From NCBI GenBank assembly GCA_016722285.1, contig JADKGI010000016.1, forward strand, positions 121,548 through 185,547: a DNA stretch of 64,000 nucleotides, in the 5' to 3' direction. Under the pieces are notes generated by a model. That model was not told the DNA's origin. It saw only the letters and a program-made list of their open reading frames with translations, and did not search any database. Position numbers and translations under genes: made by a program. Positions 1 to 8,419 of this stretch are shown piece after piece (the stretch's first letter is position 1; each line of letters opens with the position of its first letter). The DNA comes from Saprospiraceae bacterium (GTDB taxonomy: Bacteria; Bacteroidota; Bacteroidia; Chitinophagales; Saprospiraceae).

Positions 1-600
1 TTAATCACTACCTTTTTCTTTCTTTTTGCCGTGGTTGATCCTATAGGTTCCGTTCCTGTTTATCTTGAAGCTACTAAAGATTTTGACATTAAAAACAAAA
101 GAAAAATTGCAGTTAGAGCTCCGGGTGTTGCCTTTCTGATTTTATTATTCTTTATAGTTGCTGGGCAGCTAATATTTGAAGGAATGGATGTTACTCTGGA
201 CGCATTTCAGATTTCCGGCGGTGTTATTCTGTTTTTGTTCGCCCTGACCATGATTTTTGGAGACGGAAAACCTGAACAGGAAAAAAAGAAGATTTCAGAT
301 TACAAACATGTGACTGTTTTTCCGGTAGCTATTCCATCTATTGCGTCTCCCGGAGCAATAATGGCAGTTGTCATTTTGACGGACAACCATCTATATGCCT
401 TACAGCATCAGGCAGTGACCACTGTTCTCGTTTTATTGGTAATAATATTAACATCGTTCATATTATTGGCAGCAAATAAGGTTCAACTGATAATAGGTGA
501 TTATGGAATAGCGGTAATCAGTAAGATAATGGGATTGATTCTTGCGTCTTACGCCATCCAAAGTATCATGACAGGAATCAAGAGTTATTTCTTGTCTTAG
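1..600 (+). CDS. MarC family integral membrane protein, 5' end cut by window edge
   Basis: Multi-pass inner-membrane protein of the MarC family, whose substrate is not established. The reading frame is open from base 1, so the true start lies upstream and about 199 C-terminal residues are visible. The family signature DPIG followed by P (fragment residues 13-19) sits at the end of a hydrophobic stretch, and a related SPGAIM motif occurs near residue 118, as expected for a fold built from two similar halves. Further hydrophobic segments lie near residues 42-60, 70-86, 140-160 and 170-190, separated by a charged loop (EQEKKK) near residue 92. No neighbour suggests a function; the next 1 kb downstream is gene-poor. 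Family assignment is confident, physiological role is unknown. Confidence 0.85.
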   Translation, partial: LITTFFFLFAVVDPIGSVPVYLEATKDFDIKNKRKIAVRAPGVAFLILLFFIVAGQLIFEGMDVTLDAFQISGGVILFLFALTMIFGDGKPEQEKKKISDYKHVTVFPVAIPSIASPGAIMAVVILTDNHLYALQHQAVTTVLVLLVIILTSFILLAANKVQLIIGDYGIAVISKIMGLILASYAIQSIMTGIKSYFLS

Positions 601-1676
601 CGTAAGATATTTTTAAAAAATTATCTATTTTCTGTTATTTCCATTCTTTCTTATACAATCATATTTCCTCAGTCTATCACCCGCGCATTAAGTCTGATTT
701 TACTTGGGAAAAGAATTGATGTAACCCATAATTTTGCTTTCATAATTACTCCATAGTATTAATCAATTATCCATTCAATTGAGCTTCTAAAGCATATGTC
801 AATTTTCAAATTAAAGGATTGCGGTGAAAAGGAACGGTTGAAGCTGAGATGCAATACAACAATAGAAATCCGAAAATTTTTATTATAAACATATAAAGGA
901 AGATTAGCATCACACACCATTAAAAAGGGAATAATGGTGACAAAACTACCATATCTGGGGTATTTAGGATTTATACTTCCCGCCAACCGGAAGGCAGTAT
1001 CCACAAAAAATTTTAAAGAACCCAATGTTTACATATGAAATAAATAAAAGACAAAAAGGCGTAAAGGAAGGAATAGCAATCTGTATCATCTTGTTATGTT
1101 GAGTTTTCATAGCTTAAACTGAAACGACTAAATCATTAGCATTTATGAGAAGTATAATATGATGCCGTAAGTCCTATTAAATTCTATAAAATAAATGGCT
1201 ATTGGTTGTCGCAATAACGACTTATTATCTCTGAGTTATTGTTCGGGAATCTGGTTGCACCTTACACTTAATTTTTCACTCTCGTGACGAATTTATCAAC
1301 ACCTAAGATCCGTTTTACAGACTGTTCTACTCTTGCAAAATAGTGGTAAATTTTATTTCATTAATTATTGATCTAAACAGATATTCTAATGTTACTTTTA
1401 TCTTTTTATGACTTTTCCCTGAAACAAAAGGGCTTTTAATTACAAGGCTTGATATAGTGCTAAAAAAATCAAATATGTTTAAGTGAATATCAAAACAAAT
1501 GCTACATTTGAATGACCAATGATGATCTATACTTCCCAAGTTATTGATTATGGAATCTTATGAAATTAAAGTCAACTTGTTTTTATTTTAATGCTCAAAG
1601 CAGGAATTTTAAGATTCAAAACATGGGACAATAGGAAAAGTAATTATTTATTTATTAAAGACATTAAAACTTGATT
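601..1676. other. gene-poor intergenic region, about 1.1 kb
   Basis: No convincing gene was found. The open frames here (759-1025 and 1327-1539, both minus) read as unremarkable polypeptides with no motif I recognise and no good promoter or start context. Stretches of stop-rich AT sequence dominate. The region could hold the remains of decayed genes or an unrecognised small RNA, but nothing in it supports a specific call. Confidence 0.5.
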
Positions 1677-2270
1677 ATGCCAGCACCAAATTACAATTAT
1701 GACAAAAAAAGGTTTGAAGCTTTTATTGATGCAATCATTGCTATTATTCTGACTATACTGGTCCTCGAATTGAGAATTCCGGAGACTGAACACTCAAGTG
1801 ATTTGAACACTCAAATGCAGGTTGCATCATTACTTCCTTCATTTATCAGTTACATTGGATCCTTTCTTCTGATCGCTGGTATCTGGATAGATCATCACAT
1901 TCTTTTTTTGAATCTGCAGAAAATTACCAAGCCATATATTCTGCTGAACATGATATATATTTTCTTTCTTTCTATGATACCATTTACGACAGCATTTGCA
2001 GGCAATCATTTCCATGATTCATTTGCCGTAGCTTTACTTTTTGTGAATTATTTTTTAATGAATTTCTTTTTCGGAGGCCTATATTGGTATGCAAGTAAAA
2101 AGAGTTTGCTGCCTAAGGAATTTTTAGAAGATAATAAAGTGACAGGAAAATTTTCAATTTTTGGCATCATCGGTTTAGTAGTGGCTATTCCGCTTGCTTA
2201 TATTCATACATATTTGTCTTTTGGATTAGGAATTTTAATATTTACAGGTCATTTATTTAAGAAAAAATAG
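1677..2270 (+). CDS. TMEM175 / DUF1211 family potassium channel-like membrane protein
   Basis: Probable cation (potassium) channel of the TMEM175 (DUF1211) family, inner membrane. The N-terminal helix carries the family pattern: R/K then F-x-A-F-x-DAIIAII-x-TILVLEL (residues about 12-33), equivalent to the pore-lining first helix RxxxFSDxxxAI of the family. Three to five more hydrophobic helices follow (about 50-70, 82-102, 112-135, 155-175). A TTG two codons upstream (1671) is possible, but the ATG at 1677 gives the usual N-terminus and is preferred. At 197 residues the length is normal for the bacterial type, which assembles as a tetramer. The helix-1 Ser is replaced by Ile (FIDA for FSDA), a small departure from the consensus. 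No operon partner is visible. Ion selectivity is inferred from the family only. Confidence 0.8.
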   Translation: MPAPNYNYDKKRFEAFIDAIIAIILTILVLELRIPETEHSSDLNTQMQVASLLPSFISYIGSFLLIAGIWIDHHILFLNLQKITKPYILLNMIYIFFLSMIPFTTAFAGNHFHDSFAVALLFVNYFLMNFFFGGLYWYASKKSLLPKEFLEDNKVTGKFSIFGIIGLVVAIPLAYIHTYLSFGLGILIFTGHLFKKK

Positions 2271-3349
2271 GGCATCTTTTTATTGGGAAGGTAGTCAACA
2301 AACAAAACACCTTGAATAAGTCAAGAAAACCATTGATATTGCGTGGAGTTTGCAGCATATTATTTTGACATATTTGAATCTTTAAATGCAATTCTTATGT
2401 AATAAATCTTTTTTCAGAAATTCGGAAAATAATATAATGAGAATAGAACAGTTTGGAAAAAACCAATCCAAAGGTGGAGAACTAGAAATGTGGTTTACTT
2501 TTAGTTTTTCAGATTATGAAAACACAACGTATATTTACTATTTTATAATCAACTTTTTAATTTAGACATCCAAATAAATCACTTTTGTACAATGCTAAAT
2601 TTAAAAATCTCCAAACAGAATCCTTGAAAAAAAGGATAAAGTCCTTTAAAATTAATCCATTAAATTTTCTAAATGTGACTTTTGAATATAACGCAAATAA
2701 TAAACCGTCAAAAGGCATATATGAAGATGGTAATTATGGGATTATTTATAGATATAATTATTATTAGCTAAAGTTATTTTATAAAATTCCGATTATTAAT
2801 AATTTAAATCAAGATTCATAGAAGATAATTAAGAATTCAACAAAAATATTGCAATTGGATGGCTGTAATATCAGTTTCAACGGCGGATTGGCCTTTTCAT
2901 TTTAAGGCATACCTTTATAAAATAACGTTAAAAACAGAAAACTGCTTGAGCCAAATCGCATGTTAAAACATGAGTACTTCTTAATTAAGTAAACGAAAGA
3001 CTAAAACCAAGCTAAGAAAATTTTTGGCTTGAAGGTTACCCAAAGCTTGCGAGGGAATTCATTTGTTTGGGGGGTTGTCAGATGAAATTAGAGTATCAGT
3101 ATTGCTTATTATTTCGGGTGAAGGGACACTATTTTTTGGTCACATAGAACAAGAACAGCCACTGCGCCTGAAGGACCTGCCAGCTTACAAAAATGGAATG
3201 GTCAAACCAAGGTATGAATTATAAAAGCAACAGAACTTGTTTAATCGGACTTAAAGAATGACAGCCTATTACAACTATACTATCGTTGTAATATTGAAGC
3301 TTAAATCGTCAATTTTATAAACTTCCAACACTAAAAACAGAAATACAAA
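2271..3349. other. gene-poor intergenic region, about 1.1 kb
   Basis: No gene can be supported. It contains a 42-codon frame at 2437-2565 and a 60-codon frame at 2585-2767 (TTG start), both on the plus strand and both rich in Asn, Lys, Ile and Tyr, as expected of AT-rich noise or of a decayed gene. A perfect 8-bp inverted repeat with a 9-base loop (ATTACAAC at 3268-3275, GTTGTAAT at 3285-3292) lies 58 bp before the VOC lipoprotein gene. It has no U-tract and may be an operator or a leader hairpin. Confidence 0.45.
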
Positions 3350-3855
3350 ATGATCAGACTAATATTAACCATTTCGATTGCAACAGTTTTTGTAAGTTGC
3401 ACCTCAATAATCAAAAAAACAAACCAAATGGAAGAACAAAAAAATGAAACCAAAAACACAGTTTCTGATAACGATACAACTCCTAAAGTAACCGGAATCG
3501 AGGCATTTTCTTTTTTTCTGATAATCCAAAGGAAACGAAAGAATGGTATGCTAAAAATTTAGGTTTTGAAATAAATGACTGGGGTTCGTCGAGTTTTGAA
3601 TCCAGAAACGTTGACAATCCTGAAAAGATAAACTCGCTTCAATGGACGCCTTTTAAAAAAGGAAGCGAATACTTTGCACCTTCAAAAAAAGAATTTATGA
3701 TTAATTACCGGGTTCAGAATATCGAGGGACTAGTAAAAAAGCTCATAGAAAACGGAGTTACGGTGCTTGACAGCATTGCGACTTATGACTATGGTAAATT
3801 TGTACATATTATGGACACACAAGGCAACAAAATTGAACTTTGGGAGCCCAAATGA
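3350..3855 (+). pseudogene. VOC (glyoxalase-like) family lipoprotein gene, frameshifted
   Basis: The frame starting at ATG 3350 gives a signal peptide with a lipobox-like end (VFVSC, Cys about residue 17), a polar linker, then VTGIEAFSFF before it runs out of phase at a run of seven T (3511-3517). Restoring one base there continues in the next frame as SDNPKETKEWYAKNLGFEIN and on to IELWEPK, ending at the TGA at 3853-3855. The joined product of about 168 residues is a single-domain VOC-fold protein (glyoxalase/bleomycin-resistance superfamily): the SDNP..WYAKNLGF opening and the final HIMDTQGNKIELWEP are typical. Substrate is unknown. The downstream part has no good independent start, so the gene as written is broken. 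A one-base error in a T7 run of the assembly is the simplest alternative to a true pseudogene. Confidence 0.8.
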
Positions 3856-3945
3856 CAGTGCATTTTATACAATGAGCTGAAAGGTGGCTCATAAATGCCT
3901 GAATAGATACGCCTTACCTGATAAGAAAACAAAACCCATTACAAA

Positions 3946-4152
3946 GTGTGTATAACTTATTGCACATTCTGCATCCAATCCCTCCCAAAGTCGTGATAAG
4001 AAATTAAAGGAGGGACAAAGTTTCGATGGGCGGGTCTTCCCTTTAGGAATGAGCCTGCCTACGAAGTCAGGCAGGCCCGCCTGACCACTACATGGTAGTC
4101 GGGCAGGGGTAGCGCGGCAAATGATCAAATTTGTGCAATCTGTTATACACAC
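3946..4152. mobile_element. 207-bp element with 20-bp terminal inverted repeats (MITE-like or attC-like)
   Basis: The outer 20 bases at 3946-3965 and the reverse complement of 4133-4152 match at 18 of 20 positions, and similarity extends a few bases outward with a one-base offset. The interior is markedly more GC-rich than its surroundings and contains further palindromes: TCCCTCC paired with GGAGGGA, GCCTGCCT with AGGCAGGC at 4053-4076, and CTAC-ATG-GTAG at 4088-4098. It encodes no transposase. Two readings are possible: a non-autonomous palindromic mobile element, or an integron attC-like recombination site. The latter rests on GTATAAC (3950-3956), TTGCAC (3960-3965), GTGCAA (4133-4138) and GTTATAC (4142-4148), in the order R, L, L, R expected of attC; each R box deviates from the RYYYAAC/GTTRRRY consensus by one base, and the element is longer than usual attC sites. 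The frame at 3889-4152 inside it is not a gene. Confidence 0.6.
4053..4076. repeat. GC-rich hairpin inside the inverted-repeat element
   Basis: Perfect 8-bp inverted repeat GCCTGCCT / AGGCAGGC with the 8-base loop ACGAAGTC. It is followed directly by a second, imperfect palindrome (about 4077-4109). The base composition contrasts sharply with the flanks and resembles REP-type palindromes. Confidence 0.7.
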
Positions 4153-4429
4153 CTTTACAACTAAATGTTCGTTGTGATCAAAGGTCTTACGATGAACGAC
4201 TTGTTGAATTTTACTGTCCTGCAGCCATAGGCCGGAAATTTCATATCATAGCAAGATTTGAAATGCTAATTTGTTAAGGTAAAATACAAAACGTCAATTT
4301 CATTAGCAACAAAAAGAATCCAATTCCGTTATTTTTAATGCAAAATGGAAAATTTTAGGCAGATTGTATTCTGTTACCTTAGTAATTGATAACCCAACTT
4401 ATATAAACACAATTACAAAGAATTTGCAA

Positions 4430-4867
4430 ATGGAACAAAACAAGAATGAAAACAAACCTTTTCAAAGCCCTTTTTCTCAAACATACTTCCATGGTACAAA
4501 GGCTGACCTTAAAATTGGAGGTTTTGTTGAAACGGGTAAAAACTCAAACTATGGGCAAAATAATAAAGCGAAATATATCTATCTTACAGCTACTCTGGAT
4601 GCTGCAATTTGGGGTGCTGAACTTGCACAGGGTGTTGGGTGTGAAAGAATTTATTTAGTAGAACCAACGGGACCCATTGAGGATGATCCTAATTTAACGG
4701 ACAAAAAATTTCCAGGTAATCCAACAAAATCCTATCGTTCAAAACATTCATTTAAAGTTGTCGGAGAAATTACGATTTGGCAAGGCCACACGCCGGAACA
4801 AGTGACAGCAATGAAAGACGGGTTAGCAAAACTTAAAAGTCAAGGCGTTGAAGCCATTGAAGACTAA
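4430..4867 (+). CDS. arr: rifampin ADP-ribosyltransferase (Arr family)
   Basis: Cytoplasmic enzyme that transfers ADP-ribose from NAD+ to a hydroxyl of rifamycins, inactivating the drug. The 145-residue product is colinear with the family: YFHGTKADL near residues 19-27 holds the NAD-binding His, IYLTAT-x-x-x-A-x-WGAELA near 50-65 holds the Tyr/aromatic segment, and VEPTGPIEDDPNLTDKKF then PGNPTKSYRS near 81-110 holds the acidic catalytic region. The last residues (VEAIED) also match the family end. The frame is open upstream to 4364, but the ATG at 4430 gives the normal N-terminus. It lies 277 bp downstream of the inverted-repeat element and has no operon partner, which fits acquisition as a single gene; arr genes are known as integron cassettes elsewhere. 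Actual resistance is inference. Confidence 0.9.
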   Translation: MEQNKNENKPFQSPFSQTYFHGTKADLKIGGFVETGKNSNYGQNNKAKYIYLTATLDAAIWGAELAQGVGCERIYLVEPTGPIEDDPNLTDKKFPGNPTKSYRSKHSFKVVGEITIWQGHTPEQVTAMKDGLAKLKSQGVEAIED

Positions 4868-5036
4868 ATAAATAAATCCAAATAAAATTATTTCAGGCAC
4901 ATTCAAAAAAGTAAAAAAATAGCAAATTAAGGCAGACTTATGCGTACCAAAAACATTTTACTTAAAAGAAATTCAACCCTCTTGTGGTTCATTTACAATA
5001 CGTTGTTTATCAACTTAGTAAAAAAACAATCAGGCA

Positions 5037-5873
5037 ATGAAAGATGAAATCAGTATTGAAACTTTGCATCTTTTTCCTATTTTGGACAAAATGCTCATTG
5101 AACTTTTGATGTCATTGACAGAAGAAGAATGGAATACCCAAACTGTTGCAAAATTATGGAAAGTAAAAGATGTTTCTGCTCACCTCCTTGATGGAAATTT
5201 AAGAGCTTTGTCAACATCAAGAGATGGCTATTTTGGTGAAAGGGCTGAAAATATCCATTCTCATGAAGACTTAATTTCATTTCTTAATAATCTGAATATG
5301 ACCTGGACTGAAGCAACAAAAAGGCTCAGCCCAAGAGTATTGACAAACCTCTTAAAGACAACAGGAGTGGAATATGTAGCACACCTTAATACACTTAATC
5401 CATTTGAGAATGCTGTATTTCCAGTTGCTTGGGCGGGACAAGAAATTTCTAAGAATTGGTTTCACATCGCCAGAGAGTACACTGAAAAATTCTTACACCA
5501 ACAACAGATTAGAGACGCTGTAGGAAAACAGAAAATTATGACCAGGGAGCTGTTTTACCCATTTCTCGAAACCTTGATGTACGCTTTCCCACATACTTTT
5601 AAGAACGTAGTTGCCGAAACCGGAACAGTTGTGTCACTAAAAGTTTCCACAGATATTGGTGGACAATGGAACATTATAAAATCAGATATAGGCTGGACAT
5701 TAATTAAAGATGATAATCTGAAATCAAGTGCCCTGGTAACCACTGATCCAGATACAGCCTGGAAACTGTTCTCAAAAAGTTGGAAACCAGATGAAGTAAT
5801 GGATAAAGTTGATTTTACCGGAGACCGAACATTGGGAGAGATGGCTTTAAACATAGTGGCTTTTATGGCCTGA
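5037..5873 (+). CDS. DinB-fold maleylpyruvate isomerase-like protein (TIGR03083-type)
   Basis: Probable metal-dependent thiol-cofactor enzyme of the DinB / mycothiol-dependent maleylpyruvate isomerase superfamily. The N-terminal four-helix domain (about residues 1-165) has the metal-ligand pattern: His in WKVKDVSAHLLDG (about residue 49) and the paired helix WFHIAREYTEKFLHQQQIRDAVG (about 141-163), in which E-x-x-x-x-LHQQ-x-IR-x-A-x-G is the family hallmark. The C-terminal part (about 170-278) resembles the alpha/beta SCP2-like domain that follows DinB in this family, ending in TGDRTLGEMALNIVAFMA. Characterised members use mycothiol, which Bacteroidota are not known to make, so the real cofactor could be bacillithiol or none. 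The ATG at 5037 fits. The gene stands alone between arr and an MBL hydrolase gene. Substrate unknown. Confidence 0.7.
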   Translation: MKDEISIETLHLFPILDKMLIELLMSLTEEEWNTQTVAKLWKVKDVSAHLLDGNLRALSTSRDGYFGERAENIHSHEDLISFLNNLNMTWTEATKRLSPRVLTNLLKTTGVEYVAHLNTLNPFENAVFPVAWAGQEISKNWFHIAREYTEKFLHQQQIRDAVGKQKIMTRELFYPFLETLMYAFPHTFKNVVAETGTVVSLKVSTDIGGQWNIIKSDIGWTLIKDDNLKSSALVTTDPDTAWKLFSKSWKPDEVMDKVDFTGDRTLGEMALNIVAFMA

Positions 5874-6058
5874 AAATAAACCCAAACCCTGACAAAAGAG
5901 ACAAAATGTGAAATTACTATCATCCCGGATAAAAAATCAAATCTATATATTCATTTATGAGATAGCACTTGGTCGGTTTTCATTGAATATCATAAATCAT
6001 GTGACTTGCCTGAACTATCTGGAAAATCGGGATATTAATAAACTAGCAAAAGAGTAAA

Positions 6059-7105
6059 ATGATGCCATCAAAACAATTTGGAGGAAGAATATCAGAAAAA
6101 TGGAAATCTCAATATCGGTTATCACCTAACTGGAAAGATGGGTCTTTCAAAAATCTGTTTGAAACCCGGACAGCTGTTAATTTCAGGCAACTTCCGGGTA
6201 TTTTGTGCAAACAACTAAAAGGTCACAGCGAAGGAAATCCTACTTCAGCCCTTCCTATCTGCCCTCTAAACAAAATGTATTTTCTGGAAACTGGTGAAAA
6301 GGCAAAATTTGTTTGGTATGGTCATTCCGTAGTATTAATGCAGCTGCACAATCAGACAATTTTGATTGACCCCATGCTGGGAGACGATGCTTCGCCGATT
6401 GCCCCGAAGAAAACCAGAAGATTTTCTGCGGATCCGTTAAGTGTGATTGACACATTGCCGGAGATTGACCTACTATTGCTAACACATGATCATTACGACC
6501 ATTTGGATTACTCCAGTATATCAAAATTAAAATCTAAGGTAAAACTTTATTATGTTTCTCTGGGGGTAAAACGACATTTGGTTAGTTGGGGTATTGAAGT
6601 AAATAAAATAGTGGAATTTGACTGGTGGCAAACCAAGGCTTTCAATGACATTCAAATCACATTTACGCCTACACGCCATTTTTCAGGAAGGGGATTAACG
6701 TCGCTGTCCAAATGTTTATGGGGTGGTTGGGCTTTAAAAACGGATCAGGAAAATATTTGGTTCAGCGGAGACGGTGGATATGCCCAACATTTCAAAGAAA
6801 TAGGAGAACGTTTGGGGCCATTTGATATCGGCATGATGGAGTGTGGCCAGTATTGTGATGATTGGCCTGAGATTCACATGTTTCCGGAAGAGAGTGTTCA
6901 AGCTGCTCTGGATGCAAATGTAAAAGTTGCTATGCCTGTTCATTGGGGCGGCTTCAATCTTTCTTATCAGCATGCATGGTATGAGCCTGCCGAAAAATTC
7001 AGTCAATATGCAGAACAATATTCATTAGACTATGTCACGCCATCCTTAGGTGAAGTTTTTGATATCAATACAAAGACCGGACATTGGTGGAAAAAATATC
7101 AATAG
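6059..7105 (+). CDS. MBL-fold metallo-hydrolase, NAPE-PLD-like
   Basis: Zinc hydrolase of the metallo-beta-lactamase superfamily, close in layout to N-acyl-phosphatidylethanolamine phospholipase D and UlaG-like enzymes. Motifs in order: a strand ending ILIDPMLG (about residues 101-108), the di-metal site THDHYDHLD (about 141-149), TRHFSGRGL (about 204-212) carrying the third metal His, FSGDGGY (about 237-243) carrying the bridging Asp, and PVHWGGF (about 297-303) with the last His. All metal ligands are present. About 80 residues precede the fold, including GGRISEKWKSQYRLSPNW. There is no clear signal peptide, so it is probably cytoplasmic or peripheral. ATG codons occur at 6059 and 6062; either may be used. 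The lipid substrate is an inference from family resemblance. Confidence 0.8.
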   Translation: MMPSKQFGGRISEKWKSQYRLSPNWKDGSFKNLFETRTAVNFRQLPGILCKQLKGHSEGNPTSALPICPLNKMYFLETGEKAKFVWYGHSVVLMQLHNQTILIDPMLGDDASPIAPKKTRRFSADPLSVIDTLPEIDLLLLTHDHYDHLDYSSISKLKSKVKLYYVSLGVKRHLVSWGIEVNKIVEFDWWQTKAFNDIQITFTPTRHFSGRGLTSLSKCLWGGWALKTDQENIWFSGDGGYAQHFKEIGERLGPFDIGMMECGQYCDDWPEIHMFPEESVQAALDANVKVAMPVHWGGFNLSYQHAWYEPAEKFSQYAEQYSLDYVTPSLGEVFDINTKTGHWWKKYQ

Positions 7106-7238
7106 TATGGGCATATGGACTAATATCTACAAATATTCTTCTCGTATTTAATTTGATTCAGTTAGACTTTTATTTTTTAGCCACATTCTGATAAATATCT
7201 TCCTGCTGATTCATTATTCCGATTCATTTTTACATTAT

Positions 7239-8012
7239 CTAGCTGGGAACAAAAATTTCCAACCCATCAAAAGCAGGCTCAATGCCATCCGGACATTTAC
7301 TCAAAATATCTTCATGTTTGCCCATCTCATGTGACATGTGGGTAAAATATGTAGTTTTAGCGCCTATCTTTTGAGCCATATCAATAGCTTCCTCAAAAGT
7401 AAAATGAGAATAATGTTTTCTGAATTGAAGGGCGTTAAGTACAAGAACATCTAAGTTGGCCAAATCTTCCATCGTTTTCCCGCTGATGAAGGATGCATCT
7501 GTAATATATGCAAAATCGCCAATCCTGTATCCCAATATCGGTAAATTGCCGTGCAGAATATCCAACGCTTTTACCATGATGCTATCAAACAAGAGGAACT
7601 TCTGACCAGCCTCAATGCGATGGAATTCTACTTTGGGTGCTCCGGGATATGGGTTGTCTTTAAAGATATAAGCAAATTTCTTTCTGACGTCATCCAGTAC
7701 TCTGGTCAGTCCGTAAACCGGCATATTGTGTCTTTGTCTGAAGTTAAACGGTCTGATATCGTCAATACCTATGACATGATCATTGTGTTCGTGTGTCAAT
7801 AATATTGCATTCAGATGAGTGATGCCATTTATCAGCATCTGCTGTCTGAAATCCGGACCTGTATCTATCAGAATATTATACTCATTTACAGAGATTAATA
7901 TAGAACATCTCAATCGTCTGTCCTTCTTATCCTCTGACTTGCAGACCTGACATGAGCATCCTATCACCGGCACCCCTTGAGAAGTTCCAGTACCGAGAAA
8001 TGTAATCTTCAA
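7239..8012 (-). CDS. MBL-fold phosphodiesterase, PhnP-like
   Basis: Cytoplasmic metallo-hydrolase of the PhnP / RNase Z-like branch of the MBL superfamily. It starts with KITFLGTGTSQGVPVIGC, then a Cys pair (CSCQVC, about residues 19-24) like the structural zinc site of PhnP, the metal site LLTHEHNDHVIGIDD (about 72-86), LHGNLPILGYR (about 154-164), ITDASFIS (about 170-177) and the terminal THMSHEMG (about 224-231). PhnP cleaves ribosyl 1,2-cyclic phosphate in phosphonate breakdown, but no phn genes are nearby, so a housekeeping cyclic-phosphodiesterase role is more likely here. It follows the 8031-8315 gene by 18 bp on the same strand and is probably co-transcribed. Length (257 residues) is normal. 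Confidence 0.8.
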   Translation of the reverse strand: MKITFLGTGTSQGVPVIGCSCQVCKSEDKKDRRLRCSILISVNEYNILIDTGPDFRQQMLINGITHLNAILLTHEHNDHVIGIDDIRPFNFRQRHNMPVYGLTRVLDDVRKKFAYIFKDNPYPGAPKVEFHRIEAGQKFLLFDSIMVKALDILHGNLPILGYRIGDFAYITDASFISGKTMEDLANLDVLVLNALQFRKHYSHFTFEEAIDMAQKIGAKTTYFTHMSHEMGKHEDILSKCPDGIEPAFDGLEIFVPS

Positions 8013-8030
8013 AATCTGTAAGATTTGTGT

Positions 8031-8315
8031 TCAGGTAGTTTTATAAATGACATCCTGATTTTTTAGTAATTGTTTGTAAAATTGACGGTGTCTTTCATCT
8101 AATTGATTTTCATCATGGATGATCGTATTCAGGATTTCAAGCAAAATATTTACCCTTCCGTCAGTGTCAAAAAACTTATTGATTACAACCACACTGTTGT
8201 TTTCAACTATACAATATCCTGAGTTAAATGTACCTTTTTCATATCTGACATTGTAGTTCAGATATCGGCAGATTTCTTCCAACTTGTGAAGGGTAGGTTT
8301 TGTATATTTAATCAT
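8031..8315 (-). CDS. small conserved hypothetical protein
   Basis: A 94-residue soluble protein of unknown function. It contains a pattern I associate with a small protein widespread in Bacteroidota: KL-x-x-I-x-x-YLNYNVRYEKGTFNSGYCI followed by VVVINKFFDTDGR and a helical C-terminal half ending in a polar tail. There is no signal peptide or membrane segment. The ATG at 8313-8315 is chosen over the TTG one codon upstream. A TAnnTTTG promoter box (8336-8343, minus strand) lies 20 bp before it, and the PhnP-like hydrolase gene follows 18 bp after its stop, so the two appear to form an operon. Function cannot be given. Confidence 0.75.
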   Translation of the reverse strand: MIKYTKPTLHKLEEICRYLNYNVRYEKGTFNSGYCIVENNSVVVINKFFDTDGRVNILLEILNTIIHDENQLDERHRQFYKQLLKNQDVIYKTT

Positions 8316-8335
8316 CAATTAACTCCTTTGTACCA

Positions 8336-8343
8336 CAAAATTA
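8336..8343 (-). promoter_or_regulatory. Bacteroidota -7 box (TAATTTTG) for the 8315-7239 operon
   Basis: Exact match to TAnnTTTG on the minus strand, 20 bp upstream of the ATG. No clear -33 element. Confidence 0.5.
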
Positions 8344-8419
8344 ATAAACTTAGGCTAACTTTCATTTTGTACAGTCAAATTCATACATTTACGTTTTGCG
8401 AATTCTCTGCTAAATTTAC

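Noticed and set aside
759..1025. 88-residue open frame on the minus strand
   Set aside because: No motif, no promoter box or start context, and residue use unlike neighbouring proteins; kept as part of a gene-poor region.
1327..1539. 70-residue open frame on the minus strand
   Set aside because: Ile/Phe/Ser-rich noise composition, no recognisable domain or start signal.
2585..2767. 60-residue open frame on the plus strand with TTG start
   Set aside because: Low-complexity Asn/Lys/Tyr content in very AT-rich DNA; could be a relic but nothing supports a gene.
3268..3292. Hairpin ATTACAAC/GTTGTAAT as a terminator
   Set aside because: No U-tract follows and no gene ends upstream on either strand; only noted as a possible operator or leader hairpin.
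3889..4152. 87-residue open frame on the minus strand
   Set aside because: It runs through the inverted-repeat element, including both ends and the GC-rich hairpins, so it is a by-product of that structure.
3350..5873. A full integron cassette array (VOC, arr, DinB-like)
   Set aside because: Only one attC-like element was found; the spaces after arr and after the DinB-like gene contain no similar inverted boxes and no integrase is present.
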